This document shows positions 7,396 through 16,300 of a stretch of DNA of 64,000 nucleotides, in pieces. Where the stretch lies: NCBI GenBank assembly GCA_963716925.1, contig CAVQUX010000014.1:1095351-1159350 (forward strand), read 5' to 3'. A program made the position numbers and the translations under genes. This stretch comes from DAISKN01 sp963716925 (lineage in GTDB: Bacteria; Acidobacteriota; Vicinamibacteria; Marinacidobacterales; SMYC01). Numbering within the stretch: position 1 is the stretch's first letter; each line of letters begins with the position of its first letter. The notes below the pieces were generated by a model. It had not been told where the DNA came from, ran no database searches, and was given only the letters and a program-made list of their open reading frames with translations.

Positions 7396-9063
7396 CTATT
7401 CTTTCCTCCGGCCGAAGAGCTTCTTCAAGGCTCCGCTCGCTGCTCCGCGCTTGCCCATCTTGTTCTGGACGGTCTCGTTCTCGGGATCGTAGGTCGCGGC
7501 CTGCTCGTACATCTTCTGGGCCCTGGTGCTCATGCCCTCGCTCTCGTAGATGTCCCCGAGCCCGAGGTAGCACTCGGCGTCGAACTGATCGATCTTGAGC
7601 GCGAGGCGAAACTGCTCTTCGGCCTCTCGAAGCCACTTCGGGTTCTTCATCAGCGCCTGCGCCAGGAGCTTGTGGTAGCTCTTCCTCGGGGAGAGGCGCA
7701 CGGCTTCCCGGAGGCACTGGATGGCGTCGAAGAAATGCATCTCGTCGAAATGGCGCTTGCCTTCCTTGAAGTGCTCCTCGGCGGCGCGTCTCCTCGCGCC
7801 CTCGTTCGCCTCGCCGGTAGTCGGGATTCCGCCTACGGCGACGACGGCTGCGGGGCCTCCCGCCCGGATTCCGGCGTCGTAGCGGCTGCGCTCGAGCGGG
7901 CTCGAGAGGATCGAATAGCCGTCTGTGATTTTTCCGAAGAGCTCCTCGAGGAGCCCATGCACGTCCCTCAGGTAGGGCGAGTGATGGCGGTCCGGGTGAT
8001 ACTTCTTCGCCATCGCGTAGTAGGCCTTCTTGACCTCGGCGTCGTTCGCGGTGATGGTGATCCCGAGGAGATCGTAGAGCGTCGCCTCGCGGAGCGAGGC
8101 GTGCTTCTCGATGATGTCTTCGCGAACCGAGATCTCCTCCAGGGTCGGTCCCGAGGGCTCTGCCGGCGGCTCGATCTTCGGACTTCCCGCCTGGACCACG
8201 GGCGCGGGGATCTCCAACCGGGGCGGCGGTGGGGGCGGAGGAGGCGAGGGGGGCGGGGGCTTGTAGGCGGGCGCCGGCGGAGCGCTGCTCGAGGGCATCG
8301 CTCGAGCCGGGGGCGTCGAGGCTGCCGCGATCGCGGCATCCTCCTCGAGCGGGGTGGCACCTCCCTTGGGCTCGACCACCCCCGCGGAGATCAGACCGTA
8401 GATGCAGCGGAGTGTCTGCTCCTCGCCGAGGGGCGAGATCGAGAGAATGTCCGAAATCGAGCTCAGGCCGTCGACGCGCGAGAGGATGAAGTACTCGGAC
8501 TGCGAGAGCGTGCTCATCTTCTGGTAGAGCAGAAGAGGATCCTCCGTGGTCTGGAGAACGCGGCTCGGATCGCCGAGCGCGCGGCGCACCATCCCCATGT
8601 CGTCCAACCGCCGGGTACCTTCGAGGATGATGTCGGCGGTGGAAAGGTTCAGAACGATGTCCTCGTCCACCGGGCTCTCGTGCTGCTCGAATCGGTACTC
8701 GCCCCACGCCCAGCTGAAGAGGGAGTAGATGATGGTCTGGATCTGCTCCACCACCTTGCCTTCCATCTCCTCCGGGGCGGCGAATCCGAGCTCCACCAGC
8801 GTCCTCCCGAAGCGGTTGCCTTTCTCCCTCATTACCCTGGAGGCACGCTCGAGAGCCGCGCGGTCGATGAGCTGCTGGCGGATGAGGAACTCGCCGAGCC
8901 GGTCGGTCTCGACGTCGGAATTCGCGAAGATCATCGAGCCCTTGCGGAAATAGATCCGCTTGCTCGTTTCTTCCTGGGTAAGGTGCAGGATCCCGCTCTT
9001 CCGGTCGACGTACAGTTTTCGGATTACGTCACCGAGTGCGTCGCGGGTGAGATCGCCCTGCAA
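7396..9063 (-). CDS. DUF4388/PATAN-J domain-TPR protein
   Basis: About 555 residues. The N-terminal ~215 residues are a DUF4388 (PATAN-like) region starting LQGDLTRDALGDVIRKL. It includes a tandem RLGEFLI...RFGRTLVELG pattern like the second half of MshEN domains. A Pro/Ala-rich linker follows (about 235-305). Then comes a J-domain (about 325-395) with the HPD tripeptide near residue 357 in KKYHPDRHH, and TPR repeats from about 420 to 535. J-domains recruit and activate DnaK, so this looks like a scaffold tying a chaperone to an unknown partner; it is cytoplasmic. I chose TTG 9063 because DUF4388 proteins usually start right at this motif and GGAG lies 9 bases upstream. An in-frame ATG at 9240 would overlap the divergent epimerase start and is less likely. 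Confidence 0.82.
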   Translation of the reverse strand: MQGDLTRDALGDVIRKLYVDRKSGILHLTQEETSKRIYFRKGSMIFANSDVETDRLGEFLIRQQLIDRAALERASRVMREKGNRFGRTLVELGFAAPEEMEGKVVEQIQTIIYSLFSWAWGEYRFEQHESPVDEDIVLNLSTADIILEGTRRLDDMGMVRRALGDPSRVLQTTEDPLLLYQKMSTLSQSEYFILSRVDGLSSISDILSISPLGEEQTLRCIYGLISAGVVEPKGGATPLEEDAAIAAASTPPARAMPSSSAPPAPAYKPPPPSPPPPPPPPRLEIPAPVVQAGSPKIEPPAEPSGPTLEEISVREDIIEKHASLREATLYDLLGITITANDAEVKKAYYAMAKKYHPDRHHSPYLRDVHGLLEELFGKITDGYSILSSPLERSRYDAGIRAGGPAAVVAVGGIPTTGEANEGARRRAAEEHFKEGKRHFDEMHFFDAIQCLREAVRLSPRKSYHKLLAQALMKNPKWLREAEEQFRLALKIDQFDAECYLGLGDIYESEGMSTRAQKMYEQAATYDPENETVQNKMGKRGAASGALKKLFGRRKE

Positions 9064-9177
9064 TTTCGAATGCTCCGGGAAGAGACGGCCGCCGCGCGGC
9101 GGATTCGGAAGTGAAACTGGTAACTGCTTGTATCGTAACACATGCGGGAAGCGAGCCGCGATAGAGGTCCTCTCCGG

Positions 9178-9207
9178 TTGACGGCTCGGAGGACCTCCCC
9201 CTACACT
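9178..9207 (+). promoter_or_regulatory. Promoter of the epimerase-M23 operon
   Basis: TTGACG (9178-9183), an 18-base spacer and TACACT (9202-9207). The predicted start near 9214 is 20 bases before the TTG start codon, with AAAGG between them. It is the same class as the rnpB promoter. Confidence 0.5.
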
Positions 9208-9233
9208 GAACCCAATTCGAGAAAGGCGGCCAT

Positions 9234-10175
9234 TTGCCAACGTATCTCGTGACCGGGGGAGCCGGCTTCATCGGCTCCCATCTGGTTCGTTTCTTCCTCG
9301 ATCGCGGCGAGCGCGTGCGGGTGCTCGACGATTTTTCCACCGGCAAGCGGGAGAACCTCTCCGAAGTGGAAGGGAGGATCGAGCTCCTTCAGGGGAGCCT
9401 CTTGTCTCAGAAAGACGTCGAGGCCGCGGTCGATGGGATTGACTGCATCCTGCATCAAGCGGCGATACCTTCGGTTCCGCGCTCGGTGGAGCTCCCCCTC
9501 GAGTCGCACGAGGCGAACGCCACCGGAACCCTCCGTCTCCTGATGAGCGCCTCCGCCGCGCGCGTGCGGCGGCTGGTCTATGCGTCCTCCTCCTCCGTGT
9601 ACGGCTCGAACCCCGCGCTACCGAAGGTCGAGTCGATGCCGACGGAGCCGATGTCTCCCTACGCGGTGGCGAAGCTCTCCGCCGAGCAGTACGCCCTGGT
9701 GTTCCATCGCCTCTACGGTCTCGAGACCGTTTGTCTTCGGTATTTCAACGTCTTCGGTCCCCGTCAGGATCCGAACTCTCCCTACTCGGGAGTCGTGAGC
9801 CGGTTCATCGACGCCATCACTTCCGGAACTCCACCGACCATCTACGGCGATGGCGAGCAGACGCGCGACTTCACCTACGTGGAGAACGTAGCGCGGGCGA
9901 ACTTCGCCGCGACCGAGAAGCCCCAGGCCGCCGGATCGGTCTACAACATCGGCTGCGCCGCCCGGGTCTCGGTGAACGAGCTCTGGCGGGTCATGGCGGA
10001 GCTCTCGGGGTCGGATCTCGAGCCGCGCTACGTTCCCTCGCGTTCCGGAGACGTGCCTCACTCGCTCGCCGACATCGGCCGCGCCCGGAAGGATCTCGGC
10101 TTCGAGCCTTCCATCGATTTGCGGGAGGGGCTTCGCCGGACCCTCTCGTACTACGGGATCCTCCGTTCCCGATGA
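9234..10175 (+). CDS. NAD-dependent sugar-nucleotide epimerase/dehydratase (extended SDR)
   Basis: A 313-residue extended short-chain dehydrogenase. The NAD-binding glycine motif TGGAGFIGSH is at residues 7-16, followed by VLDDFSTGKRENL, the NAD-contact YASSSSVYG and the catalytic pair in SPYAVAKL near residues 143-147. FNVFGPRQDPNSPYSGV and the GDGEQTRDFTYVENVA stretch are typical of UDP-glucose 4-epimerase-like enzymes making sugars for envelope polysaccharides. The exact sugar cannot be assigned. The start is TTG at 9234, with AAAGG 8 bases upstream. It overlaps the M23 peptidase gene by four bases (ATGA), so both are expressed together. Confidence 0.9.
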   Translation: MPTYLVTGGAGFIGSHLVRFFLDRGERVRVLDDFSTGKRENLSEVEGRIELLQGSLLSQKDVEAAVDGIDCILHQAAIPSVPRSVELPLESHEANATGTLRLLMSASAARVRRLVYASSSSVYGSNPALPKVESMPTEPMSPYAVAKLSAEQYALVFHRLYGLETVCLRYFNVFGPRQDPNSPYSGVVSRFIDAITSGTPPTIYGDGEQTRDFTYVENVARANFAATEKPQAAGSVYNIGCAARVSVNELWRVMAELSGSDLEPRYVPSRSGDVPHSLADIGRARKDLGFEPSIDLREGLRRTLSYYGILRSR

Positions 10176-11461
10176 AGCGCGCGTTCTCGAAGGCCGTGAA
10201 GCCCGTCGCCTCCTGGCTTCTCCTTTCCCTCTCGGCGTGGGGAGGGGCCCTGTGGCTCTTCGGGTTCGCTCGACTCGGCCCTCTTCCCCAGGTCGCCTCC
10301 ACCGTCGAGGCGGCGGCGCCCGACTTCGCGGAAACACTCTCGCGCGGGAACCCGCTCACCCTTCCCGACCGCTTCGGGAAAGGAGACACGCTCTCGAGCG
10401 TCCTCTCCAGAAACGGGTTCGAGAGTTTCGAAGTCCACGCGATCGGCCGCGCGTTATCGGCGGTGATGGACGTGCGCCGGCTCCGCGAGGGCGACGAGGT
10501 CGAGATTCGCTTCGCGGGCGGTGGCGTCGATTCGGTTCTCGTGCATCACGGGGACTTCGACCGTGTTCTTCTCATGCGCTCGGATCTCGGATGGCAGTCG
10601 GAGCGGACCGCGGTCGATCTCGAGCGACGCACGGTCACGGTCTCGGGTGCCCTCGAGGACAATCTCTTCCTCAGTATGGCGGACCTGGGGGAGCAAGCCC
10701 CTCTCACCGTGGCCTTCGCGAACGTGTTCTCCTGGGACTTCGACTTCCACACCCAGAGCCGGCAGGGCGATCGGTTCAGCCTCGTAGTCGAGAAGCTGTA
10801 TCGCGAGGGCGAGTTCGTGGGCTACGGTGACCTCCATGCCGCGCGGTACGTTTCGAATCTGGGAGGAGAGCGGGTGTTCACCGCGTTCCTTTACGACGAT
10901 CCGACGGGGCGGCGGGACTATTACGACAGCGACGGCAAATCCTTGAAGAAAGCGTTCCTCCGAGCCCCGGTCGAGTTCGACCGCATCAGCTCGGGATTCT
11001 CGTACAGCCGGCTCCATCCGATCCATCACCGGCGGATGCCGCACCTCGGCGTCGATTACGCGGCGAGGAAGGGAACCCCGGTCTACTCGGTAGCCGCGGG
11101 AGTGGTCGTGGACCGGGGCTGGCGCGGCGGCGGCGGAAACACCGTCACGGTGCAGCACGCGATGGGCTACACGTCGAAGTACCTCCACCTGTCCAAGTTC
11201 GCGAATGGGCTCTCGGTGGGAGCCCGGGTCGCGCAGAAGGAGGTCATCGGCTACGTCGGCGATACCGGGACCGTGACCGCGGCGCATCTGGACTTTCGTC
11301 TCTTTCGCCATGGGAAGCCGGTGAACCCCCTGACGCAGATCTTTCCTCCGGGACCGCCGGTGCCGGCGGAGTTCCGGGCCGACTTCGATGCCAGGAAGGC
11401 CGCGCTCGAAGCGGGCCTGGGGCTCCTCGTGACAAAAGCTTCACAGACCACGGACGACTGA
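10172..11461 (+). CDS. Membrane-anchored M23 (LytM-type) peptidase with N-terminal LysM/OapA-like region
   Basis: A 429-residue envelope protein. Residues about 15-35 form a signal anchor (SWLLLSLSAWGGALWLFGFA). The middle has a GDTLSSVLSRNGF stretch like the OapA/LysM-like parts of MepM-type endopeptidases. The C-terminal M23 domain (about 280-395) has HLGVDYAA (H-x3-D) and HLSKF. Where most active members have H-L-H it has AAHLDFRLFRHGKPVNPL, so the second histidine of the H-x-H zinc motif is aspartate; zinc binding may survive because aspartate can be a ligand. Likely cleaves, or regulates cleavage of, peptidoglycan cross-links. The start is ATG 10172, overlapping the epimerase stop. Confidence 0.88.
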   Translation: MKRAFSKAVKPVASWLLLSLSAWGGALWLFGFARLGPLPQVASTVEAAAPDFAETLSRGNPLTLPDRFGKGDTLSSVLSRNGFESFEVHAIGRALSAVMDVRRLREGDEVEIRFAGGGVDSVLVHHGDFDRVLLMRSDLGWQSERTAVDLERRTVTVSGALEDNLFLSMADLGEQAPLTVAFANVFSWDFDFHTQSRQGDRFSLVVEKLYREGEFVGYGDLHAARYVSNLGGERVFTAFLYDDPTGRRDYYDSDGKSLKKAFLRAPVEFDRISSGFSYSRLHPIHHRRMPHLGVDYAARKGTPVYSVAAGVVVDRGWRGGGGNTVTVQHAMGYTSKYLHLSKFANGLSVGARVAQKEVIGYVGDTGTVTAAHLDFRLFRHGKPVNPLTQIFPPGPPVPAEFRADFDARKAALEAGLGLLVTKASQTTDD

Positions 11462-11475
11462 GGAGCGGGGTTCGT

Positions 11476-12789
11476 TTACCGGTCCCTCGAAGCGTATCGT
11501 TCGAGGTCCGCTTCCCACGCCGTCTGGAGCTCCTGGTAGTCGAGGCCGATGACCTTCTTCAGCGCGTCGTTCATCGTCTGGCGCTCGCCCAGGAGCTGGA
11601 GGATGCGAAGGAGTCCCGAGCGGCCCTTGCGCGCCTCGAGATACTCCGTCGCCGCGAGAGCTTCGGAGTAAGCGAGGAGGGCCTTCTCCTTGGAATAGTT
11701 CAGAAGCGGCCCTTCGAGACTCCAAAGCGGCAGAATCCCTCCATCGGCCTGTGCCGCCCGCAGTCGAGGAAAAGGGTCGATCCGATCGCTTCCCTCATGG
11801 AGCTGCGCCAATCCCTCGTGAAACCAGGAGGGGCAGTTCCCGGAGGTCAGGGCGTTGACGAAACTGTGGGTGAGCTCGTGCCGGAGAACTCGGCGAAGCT
11901 TCGGCGTCATCTCCTTGAGACCCTCCACCGGAATTCGGATCTCGCCGTCGTTCAGTCCCGAGGCCCAGGCGGGGGCGTGGGTCACGTCGAGAAACTCCTG
12001 GTTGATATAGAGAGTGACCTTTACCGGCGAGCGAGGAGTGAAGCGCAGCGCGCGGGTGAGCTCGTAGTGCTCCTCCTCGAGCGCCGCCGCCAGGATTCGC
12101 CCGATGACCTCGTTCACCTGCCCGTCGTAGCGGATGAGGAAGTGCGGGTGCGATACCTCTTCGAAATCGATGTCCTCGTTGTTCTCCCGGAGCGCTTTCT
12201 TGAGCTTGTACAGGATTCCCGGGTCGGGGTTGATCGCGAGCGCTGCCTGCCACTCCCGGATCGCGAGCGGGAGCCGGCCCAATCGATAGTACACGTCGCC
12301 GAGGCCGTCCCGCGCGCGCAGGTCTTCGGGCGCGATTCTCTTCGCCTGCTCGAACTGGCTTTGCGCTGCGGAGAGATCGCCCCGCTCGAGGTACAGACGC
12401 CCGAGCTCGACGCGGGCATCGAGCGCCATCGGCTCGCTTTCGAGAGCTTTCCGGTACTGTTCGACCGCCCGGGAGACGTCTCCCTCGCGCGCCGATTCCC
12501 TGGCGCCCTCGATCGATTCCACGAGCACCGCGTTCTCGAACCCCGTGGGTTGGTCCGCGGCGGGGCTCTGTTCCTTCTCCTGCGACTCCCCCTCGACCCT
12601 TTCGAGCAGCTTGCGGGGAAACCCGAACGTGCCCCCGTTCCTCTCGTAGAAGATCTGATCGCCCTCTTCCCAATAGCGCTCGACCGCTATCCGGCGTCCG
12701 TTCTCGAGAACGAGGACGTACTCGGATCCGACCGCGAGCCCGGCGACGGCGACGAGAGCGATCGTAAGAAGCGTCCGTCGGGTCTTCAT
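11476..12789 (-). CDS. TPR protein with C-terminal gluzincin (peptidase MA-like) domain
   Basis: 437 residues with an N-terminal signal sequence (RTLLTIALVAVAGLAVGSEY), so exported. TPR-like helical repeats occupy about residues 95-205 (for example YRKALESEPMALDARVELGR). The C-terminal half is a zinc metallopeptidase domain with HELTHSFVN (HExxH) near residue 302, followed by the glutamate-bearing SWFHEGLAQLHEG, as in the peptidase MA/gluzincin group. It probably acts in the periplasm on unknown substrates. It lies 14 bases downstream of the DUF4388-SPOR gene on the same strand, suggesting a two-gene envelope operon, and converges on the M23 gene. Confidence 0.85.
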   Translation of the reverse strand: MKTRRTLLTIALVAVAGLAVGSEYVLVLENGRRIAVERYWEEGDQIFYERNGGTFGFPRKLLERVEGESQEKEQSPAADQPTGFENAVLVESIEGARESAREGDVSRAVEQYRKALESEPMALDARVELGRLYLERGDLSAAQSQFEQAKRIAPEDLRARDGLGDVYYRLGRLPLAIREWQAALAINPDPGILYKLKKALRENNEDIDFEEVSHPHFLIRYDGQVNEVIGRILAAALEEEHYELTRALRFTPRSPVKVTLYINQEFLDVTHAPAWASGLNDGEIRIPVEGLKEMTPKLRRVLRHELTHSFVNALTSGNCPSWFHEGLAQLHEGSDRIDPFPRLRAAQADGGILPLWSLEGPLLNYSKEKALLAYSEALAATEYLEARKGRSGLLRILQLLGERQTMNDALKKVIGLDYQELQTAWEADLERYASRDR

Positions 12790-12803
12790 GCGGTGCCGGT
12801 CCG

Positions 12804-14702
12804 CTACCGGAGAAAACGTGAAACGGCTACCGGGGCGACGTCTCCCGCGCGGACGCTCATCGGGAGGGAGGGAATGCCGCGTTCGGCGGCCTCACGGGAA
12901 TCGTAGAGACCCCAGATGACGCGATAGCAGCTTCGGCCCTCGACCGAGGTGGGAAGGACGTAGATGTCGCTCGAGCCCGAGGCCGAGGCGACGAGTCGGC
13001 CGGCGTTCTCCTCGTTGCAGTAGAGCCCGAGCGCGAGAGTGAACTTGTCGGCGTTGTCGCTCGAGATCTCCCGTTGGAACGCCCGGGCGGCGCCGGCGAG
13101 ATTTCCGCTCTGGAGAAGCGCGCGTCCGTTGCCCTCCGAGGCTCGCGCTCCCGAGGTTCCCGACGAGGTTGCGGGAGGCTTGGGCGCGCCGGACGCGGAA
13201 GGCTTGGGAACGGGATCGGGCGGCTTCGAAGTCGGGGTGGCGGCCGGAGGGCTCGCGGCGCCGGCCCGAGGCGCGACCGAAGAGGTTTGGGGACGCGTCG
13301 CCGTCGCGGAAGCTCCCGCGCGCGGATCGGAATTCGCTGCGGTCGTGGTCGCGGGCGAGGTGGGCGTCGCTGGAACCGGGGTGGTTGGATCCGAGGTCGG
13401 GGGCGCCGTCGTCGCGGCGGAGGCGCTGCCCGAGGGCGGGGGTGCCGTCGGAACCGTGGTCGTCGCCGGCGCCGAGGCGCGGGCGCCGTTCCCGTTGGAT
13501 CCACCCACCAGCGGCCAGACGAAGTAATAGAGCGAGAAGCCGGCCGCGCCCGCGAGCGCGGCCACCGCCAGCCATTTCACCATGCCCGAAACACTTCGTT
13601 CGCCGGCGCCGCCGCCGCGCCGGTTCTTGGGGCGGGGAGGGTTTCTTCCCTGCGAATCGCTCGCCGGCTCGGGCTCGTCGATGAGGAGCTCGGAGCCCGA
13701 AGCGCTTCGCGGTTCCTCGTGCGCGGGAGGCACCGCTCGTTGGGGAGCGCCCCTTCTCGCCGGCGCGGGATCGAACACCGTCCTCTCGTTGTCCTCCGCC
13801 GCCGGGGGAACGCTCTTCACCGCGGCCTGGAAGATCGTGTCGTAGCTCATCGAGTCGGACGAGGACGGCGCCTCGGGAATGCTCATCGTCGCGTCACCGA
13901 AGCTCGGGCGCGGCGGAGGTGGAATCAGGAAGGGTTCCGGCGGGCGCGGAAACGAGAACGCCTCATCGCTCGCCGGGCTCACCGGGATTGCCGCGGCGCC
14001 TCCGCGGCTCAGAGCGCCAGCCACGAGCGCGGCCGCGAGCACCTTGCATACCTCGAACTCGCCGAGGCTCGATACTGCGCCGATCTGCTTGACGGTCTTC
14101 ACTCCATCGGCGAAACGAAGCACCTCCCCCGCGAGGGGCTCGGGCTCGGTCTCGCTCAGAAACTGCTGCAGCGAGGCGGTCGGCGTCAGAACGGTCTCGA
14201 GCGAGCCGAGCTGGCGAAGAACCCAATCGCGGTCCTGAACGCGCCGGATGCTCGCGAAGAGCAACCGCGAGGTGGAGAGCTCGAGATCGATGGCGCCCTT
14301 GGGGAGGGACTTCGTCGCGAACTGATACGTCCCCTCCTTCCACGTGTAGAGATCGGTCAGGATCTTCTCCACCTTGATGCGGGCCGCCTCGGCGAGCTCG
14401 CGCTGGGAGATGTAGCCGAGCTCGGTGAGCACCTTCGCCAGGGGATTGCCGGGCGAGACCCGCGCCTGCGCCACCTGCATCTGATCGGGCCCGAGCTTTC
14501 CCTCTTCCACGAGGATCGAAGCGAGCTGGTCCTTGGGGTCGTTGGACGCCGCGAACAGGATCTGGCCGTCCCGGAAATAGACCGCCTTTTGCAGCGGGGC
14601 GCGCTCGAGCTTGAGCGAGCCCGTTACCAATCCCCGATGCAGCTCGACGAGGAGGTCGAGCGCGGGCTTCCTGCTCAGATTCCCGCTTTCTCTGTCTTCC
14701 AT
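12804..14702 (-). CDS. DUF4388 protein with one transmembrane helix and SPOR-like C-terminus
   Basis: 632 residues. The N-terminal half is DUF4388/PATAN-like (residues 10-230, with AVYFRDGQILFAASND and a tandem LASILVEEGKL...LAKVLTELGYI pattern). A Ser/Pro-rich linker follows. One transmembrane helix lies at about 373-400 (VKWLAVAALAGAAGFSLYYF). Then comes a long Ala/Thr/Pro-rich linker of about 150 residues. The C-terminal 75 residues (IYVLPTSVEGRSCYRVIWG, then YDSREAAERG) resemble a SPOR domain, which binds denuded septal peptidoglycan. Topology is therefore cytoplasmic sensor, membrane, periplasmic peptidoglycan binder. Low-complexity linkers produce long artefact frames on both strands. 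Confidence 0.83.
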   Translation of the reverse strand: MEDRESGNLSRKPALDLLVELHRGLVTGSLKLERAPLQKAVYFRDGQILFAASNDPKDQLASILVEEGKLGPDQMQVAQARVSPGNPLAKVLTELGYISQRELAEAARIKVEKILTDLYTWKEGTYQFATKSLPKGAIDLELSTSRLLFASIRRVQDRDWVLRQLGSLETVLTPTASLQQFLSETEPEPLAGEVLRFADGVKTVKQIGAVSSLGEFEVCKVLAAALVAGALSRGGAAAIPVSPASDEAFSFPRPPEPFLIPPPPRPSFGDATMSIPEAPSSSDSMSYDTIFQAAVKSVPPAAEDNERTVFDPAPARRGAPQRAVPPAHEEPRSASGSELLIDEPEPASDSQGRNPPRPKNRRGGGAGERSVSGMVKWLAVAALAGAAGFSLYYFVWPLVGGSNGNGARASAPATTTVPTAPPPSGSASAATTAPPTSDPTTPVPATPTSPATTTAANSDPRAGASATATRPQTSSVAPRAGAASPPAATPTSKPPDPVPKPSASGAPKPPATSSGTSGARASEGNGRALLQSGNLAGAARAFQREISSDNADKFTLALGLYCNEENAGRLVASASGSSDIYVLPTSVEGRSCYRVIWGLYDSREAAERGIPSLPMSVRAGDVAPVAVSRFLR

Positions 14703-14780
14703 CAGACTTGCTTGAGAAACCCTCTGTCAGCTAGGGCGCGAAGCGGAGGAGGGACGGTGGAACCTCAACCACAACTTTAA

Positions 14781-14789
14781 ATAATACCA
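14781..14789 (-). promoter_or_regulatory. Extended -10 promoter box for the DUF4388-SPOR operon
   Basis: Read on the minus strand the site is TGGTATTAT, an extended -10 box in a short AT-rich patch. No -35 match. The predicted start near 14774 gives a leader of about 72 bases to the ATG at 14702. Confidence 0.35.
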
Positions 14790-14856
14790 CAAAGTCCGCG
14801 CTCGCCTTCGGCACTTCCTGCTGGACCAGCCCCAACCGTCCGGGTGACAAAGAGGT

Positions 14857-14872
14857 GTCAACGCAGGTTGAC
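14857..14872. repeat. Inverted repeat, possible operator
   Basis: GTCAAC, four bases, GTTGAC: a perfect 6-4-6 palindrome in the otherwise empty region between divergently transcribed genes. It is about 70 bases upstream of the minus-strand promoter box. A protein-binding role is inference from position and symmetry. Confidence 0.3.
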
Positions 14873-15275
14873 GCCTTTATTTGATTGCTCGGGCTGCGCT
14901 TGTCGGTGTGGCCGGCGAGGGTCGTAACGGTTCGTTGACGATCGGGATGCGTTCTCACGGTCTTTGTCAAGCGGGCGCCGCCTCGAACTCTCTGTGCCAC
15001 AGCCACTTCATGGACCGCAGGGACGCATGGACCGATATGGCCCGGCGCTTGCCATGGTGACTCCTCGAGCTCGGAAGTCTCTCGCAGCTCAAGGAGGTCC
15101 GAAAAGAAGAAACAGAGAAAACGTCCTGGCATTCTCGGCGGAGAGAGCGCCGCTCGGTGTCGGCTCGAAATCCGGAGCGTGCGCGACTCGACGCCTGGCA
15201 GGGGACCGCCGGAGTGGTCGTGCTTCCGGCTGGAACCCGTCTTGCAAACCTGATCAACGAATAGGAGAAATCGAA

Positions 15276-15605
15276 GTGAAGAACGCAATCTTGTTCTCGT
15301 CCCTCTTCAGTCTCGCGGCTCTCGTCGCTGTCGCCGGAACCACTCTCGCCGGCCAGTCGGAGGAGAAGCCTTCGTCGACGTCGGAGCTCCGTGTCGACAT
15401 CAACCACGCCGACGTGGCGGAGCTTTCGAAGCTCCCCGGGATCGGCGAGCAGGTGGCGAAGCGGATCGTCGCCTATCGAGAGGAGAACGGTCCTTTCGAG
15501 AAGGCGGAGGAGCTCATGAACGTCCGCGGCATCGGAGAGAAGAGCTTCCTCAAGCTTCAGCCCCACGTCACTCTCGGCTCCGATAAGGAAAAGCGGAAGA
15601 AGTGA
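15276..15605 (+). CDS. Secreted ComEA-like helix-hairpin-helix DNA-binding protein
   Basis: 109 residues. A signal peptide (AILFSSLFSLAALVAVAGTTLAG) is followed by a double helix-hairpin-helix domain with DINHADVAELSKLPGIGEQV and MNVRGIGEKSFLKLQPH, the ComEA signature. ComEA proteins bind incoming DNA in the periplasm during natural transformation, although stand-alone HhH proteins of this size also have unproven roles. The GTG start at 15276 has AGGAG 8 bases upstream and removes a long unconserved extension of the open frame. The stop overlaps the GTG of the pseudopilin-like gene (GTGA), linking a DNA-uptake type protein with a pilus-type protein. Confidence 0.87.
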   Translation: MKNAILFSSLFSLAALVAVAGTTLAGQSEEKPSSTSELRVDINHADVAELSKLPGIGEQVAKRIVAYREENGPFEKAEELMNVRGIGEKSFLKLQPHVTLGSDKEKRKK

Positions 15606-16240
15606 GAAGCGGGCCGATGGGAGCTGCCATGCTTCCAGGGCGGGGCCGGCGGGAACCAACGCCCGCCGGCCCCATTGCGGGCGCGGAGTCGGGACGCGGG
15701 CTCCTGGATCTCATCGTCGCCGTCAGTCTCGCAATCGTGCTGGCCGCGGCGGCGATTCCGAAAGCCCAGTCGATGGTCCACGAGTCACGGCTCCGGGGAG
15801 CGGCATTCTATCTGCGCGGTCTGATGCGTCAGGTGCGCGCGAACGCGGCCGCGAAGTCGTGCTACATGGGGATCGTCTTCGACGAGGTGGACGGGAGTCC
15901 GGTGTTCTCGATCCATGCCGACGGGAACTCGAACGGCATACGGCGCGTGGACGTCGACCGGGGAGTCGACCCGATGCTCCGTCAGCCCTATCGTCTCAGC
16001 GACACGTTCCCCGGCGTTCGGTACGGGAGTCTTCCCGCGGGTGCGAAGGATCCGTTTCTGCGTGGCCTCCAGATCGGCCGCAGCCACATCGTTTCCTTTT
16101 CTCCCCTGGGAGCCTCCACCACCGGCACGCTCTATTTGAGCAACGACTACGGCCTCGTCTATGCCGTCGTCCTCTTCGGTTCCACCGGTCGAGTGCGGGT
16201 AGCCCGCTATCTAGGCGGCGGCAAATGGCAGGCGATGTGA
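15602..16240 (+). CDS. GspH/FimT-like pseudopilin
   Basis: 212 residues. The N-terminus is a prepilin-like segment: a short basic leader, GRGLLDLIVAVSLAIVLAAA as hydrophobic helix, then the pilin-style amphipathic helix. A GspH-type beta domain follows (MGIVFDEVDGSPVFSIHADG and later LYLSNDYGLVYAVVLFGSTG). The usual G-F-T-L-x-E cleavage site is altered: it reads GRGLLDLI, with D near the E5 position, so processing by prepilin peptidase is uncertain. GspH/FimT proteins are minor pilins of type II secretion or type IV pili. The start may be GTG 15602 or the ATG at about 15617. Co-transcribed with the ComEA-like gene. Confidence 0.75.
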   Translation: MRSGPMGAAMLPGRGRREPTPAGPIAGAESGRGLLDLIVAVSLAIVLAAAAIPKAQSMVHESRLRGAAFYLRGLMRQVRANAAAKSCYMGIVFDEVDGSPVFSIHADGNSNGIRRVDVDRGVDPMLRQPYRLSDTFPGVRYGSLPAGAKDPFLRGLQIGRSHIVSFSPLGASTTGTLYLSNDYGLVYAVVLFGSTGRVRVARYLGGGKWQAM

Positions 16241-16300
16241 TCCGCCTTCGCCGGGCTACGGCGCGTAAATCGAAATCGAAATCAGGAAAGGGTCGAACTC

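Larger units (their letters stand above)
14703..15275. other. Gene-free stretch between the DUF4388-SPOR and ComEA genes
   Basis: A 573-base region with no convincing coding sequence on either strand. It holds the minus-strand promoter box near 14785 and a palindrome GTCAAC-gcag-GTTGAC at 14857-14872 that could be a regulator site. Two more TTGAC/GTCAA motifs lie near 14935 and 14964. I found no hairpin resembling a known riboswitch. Confidence 0.5.
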
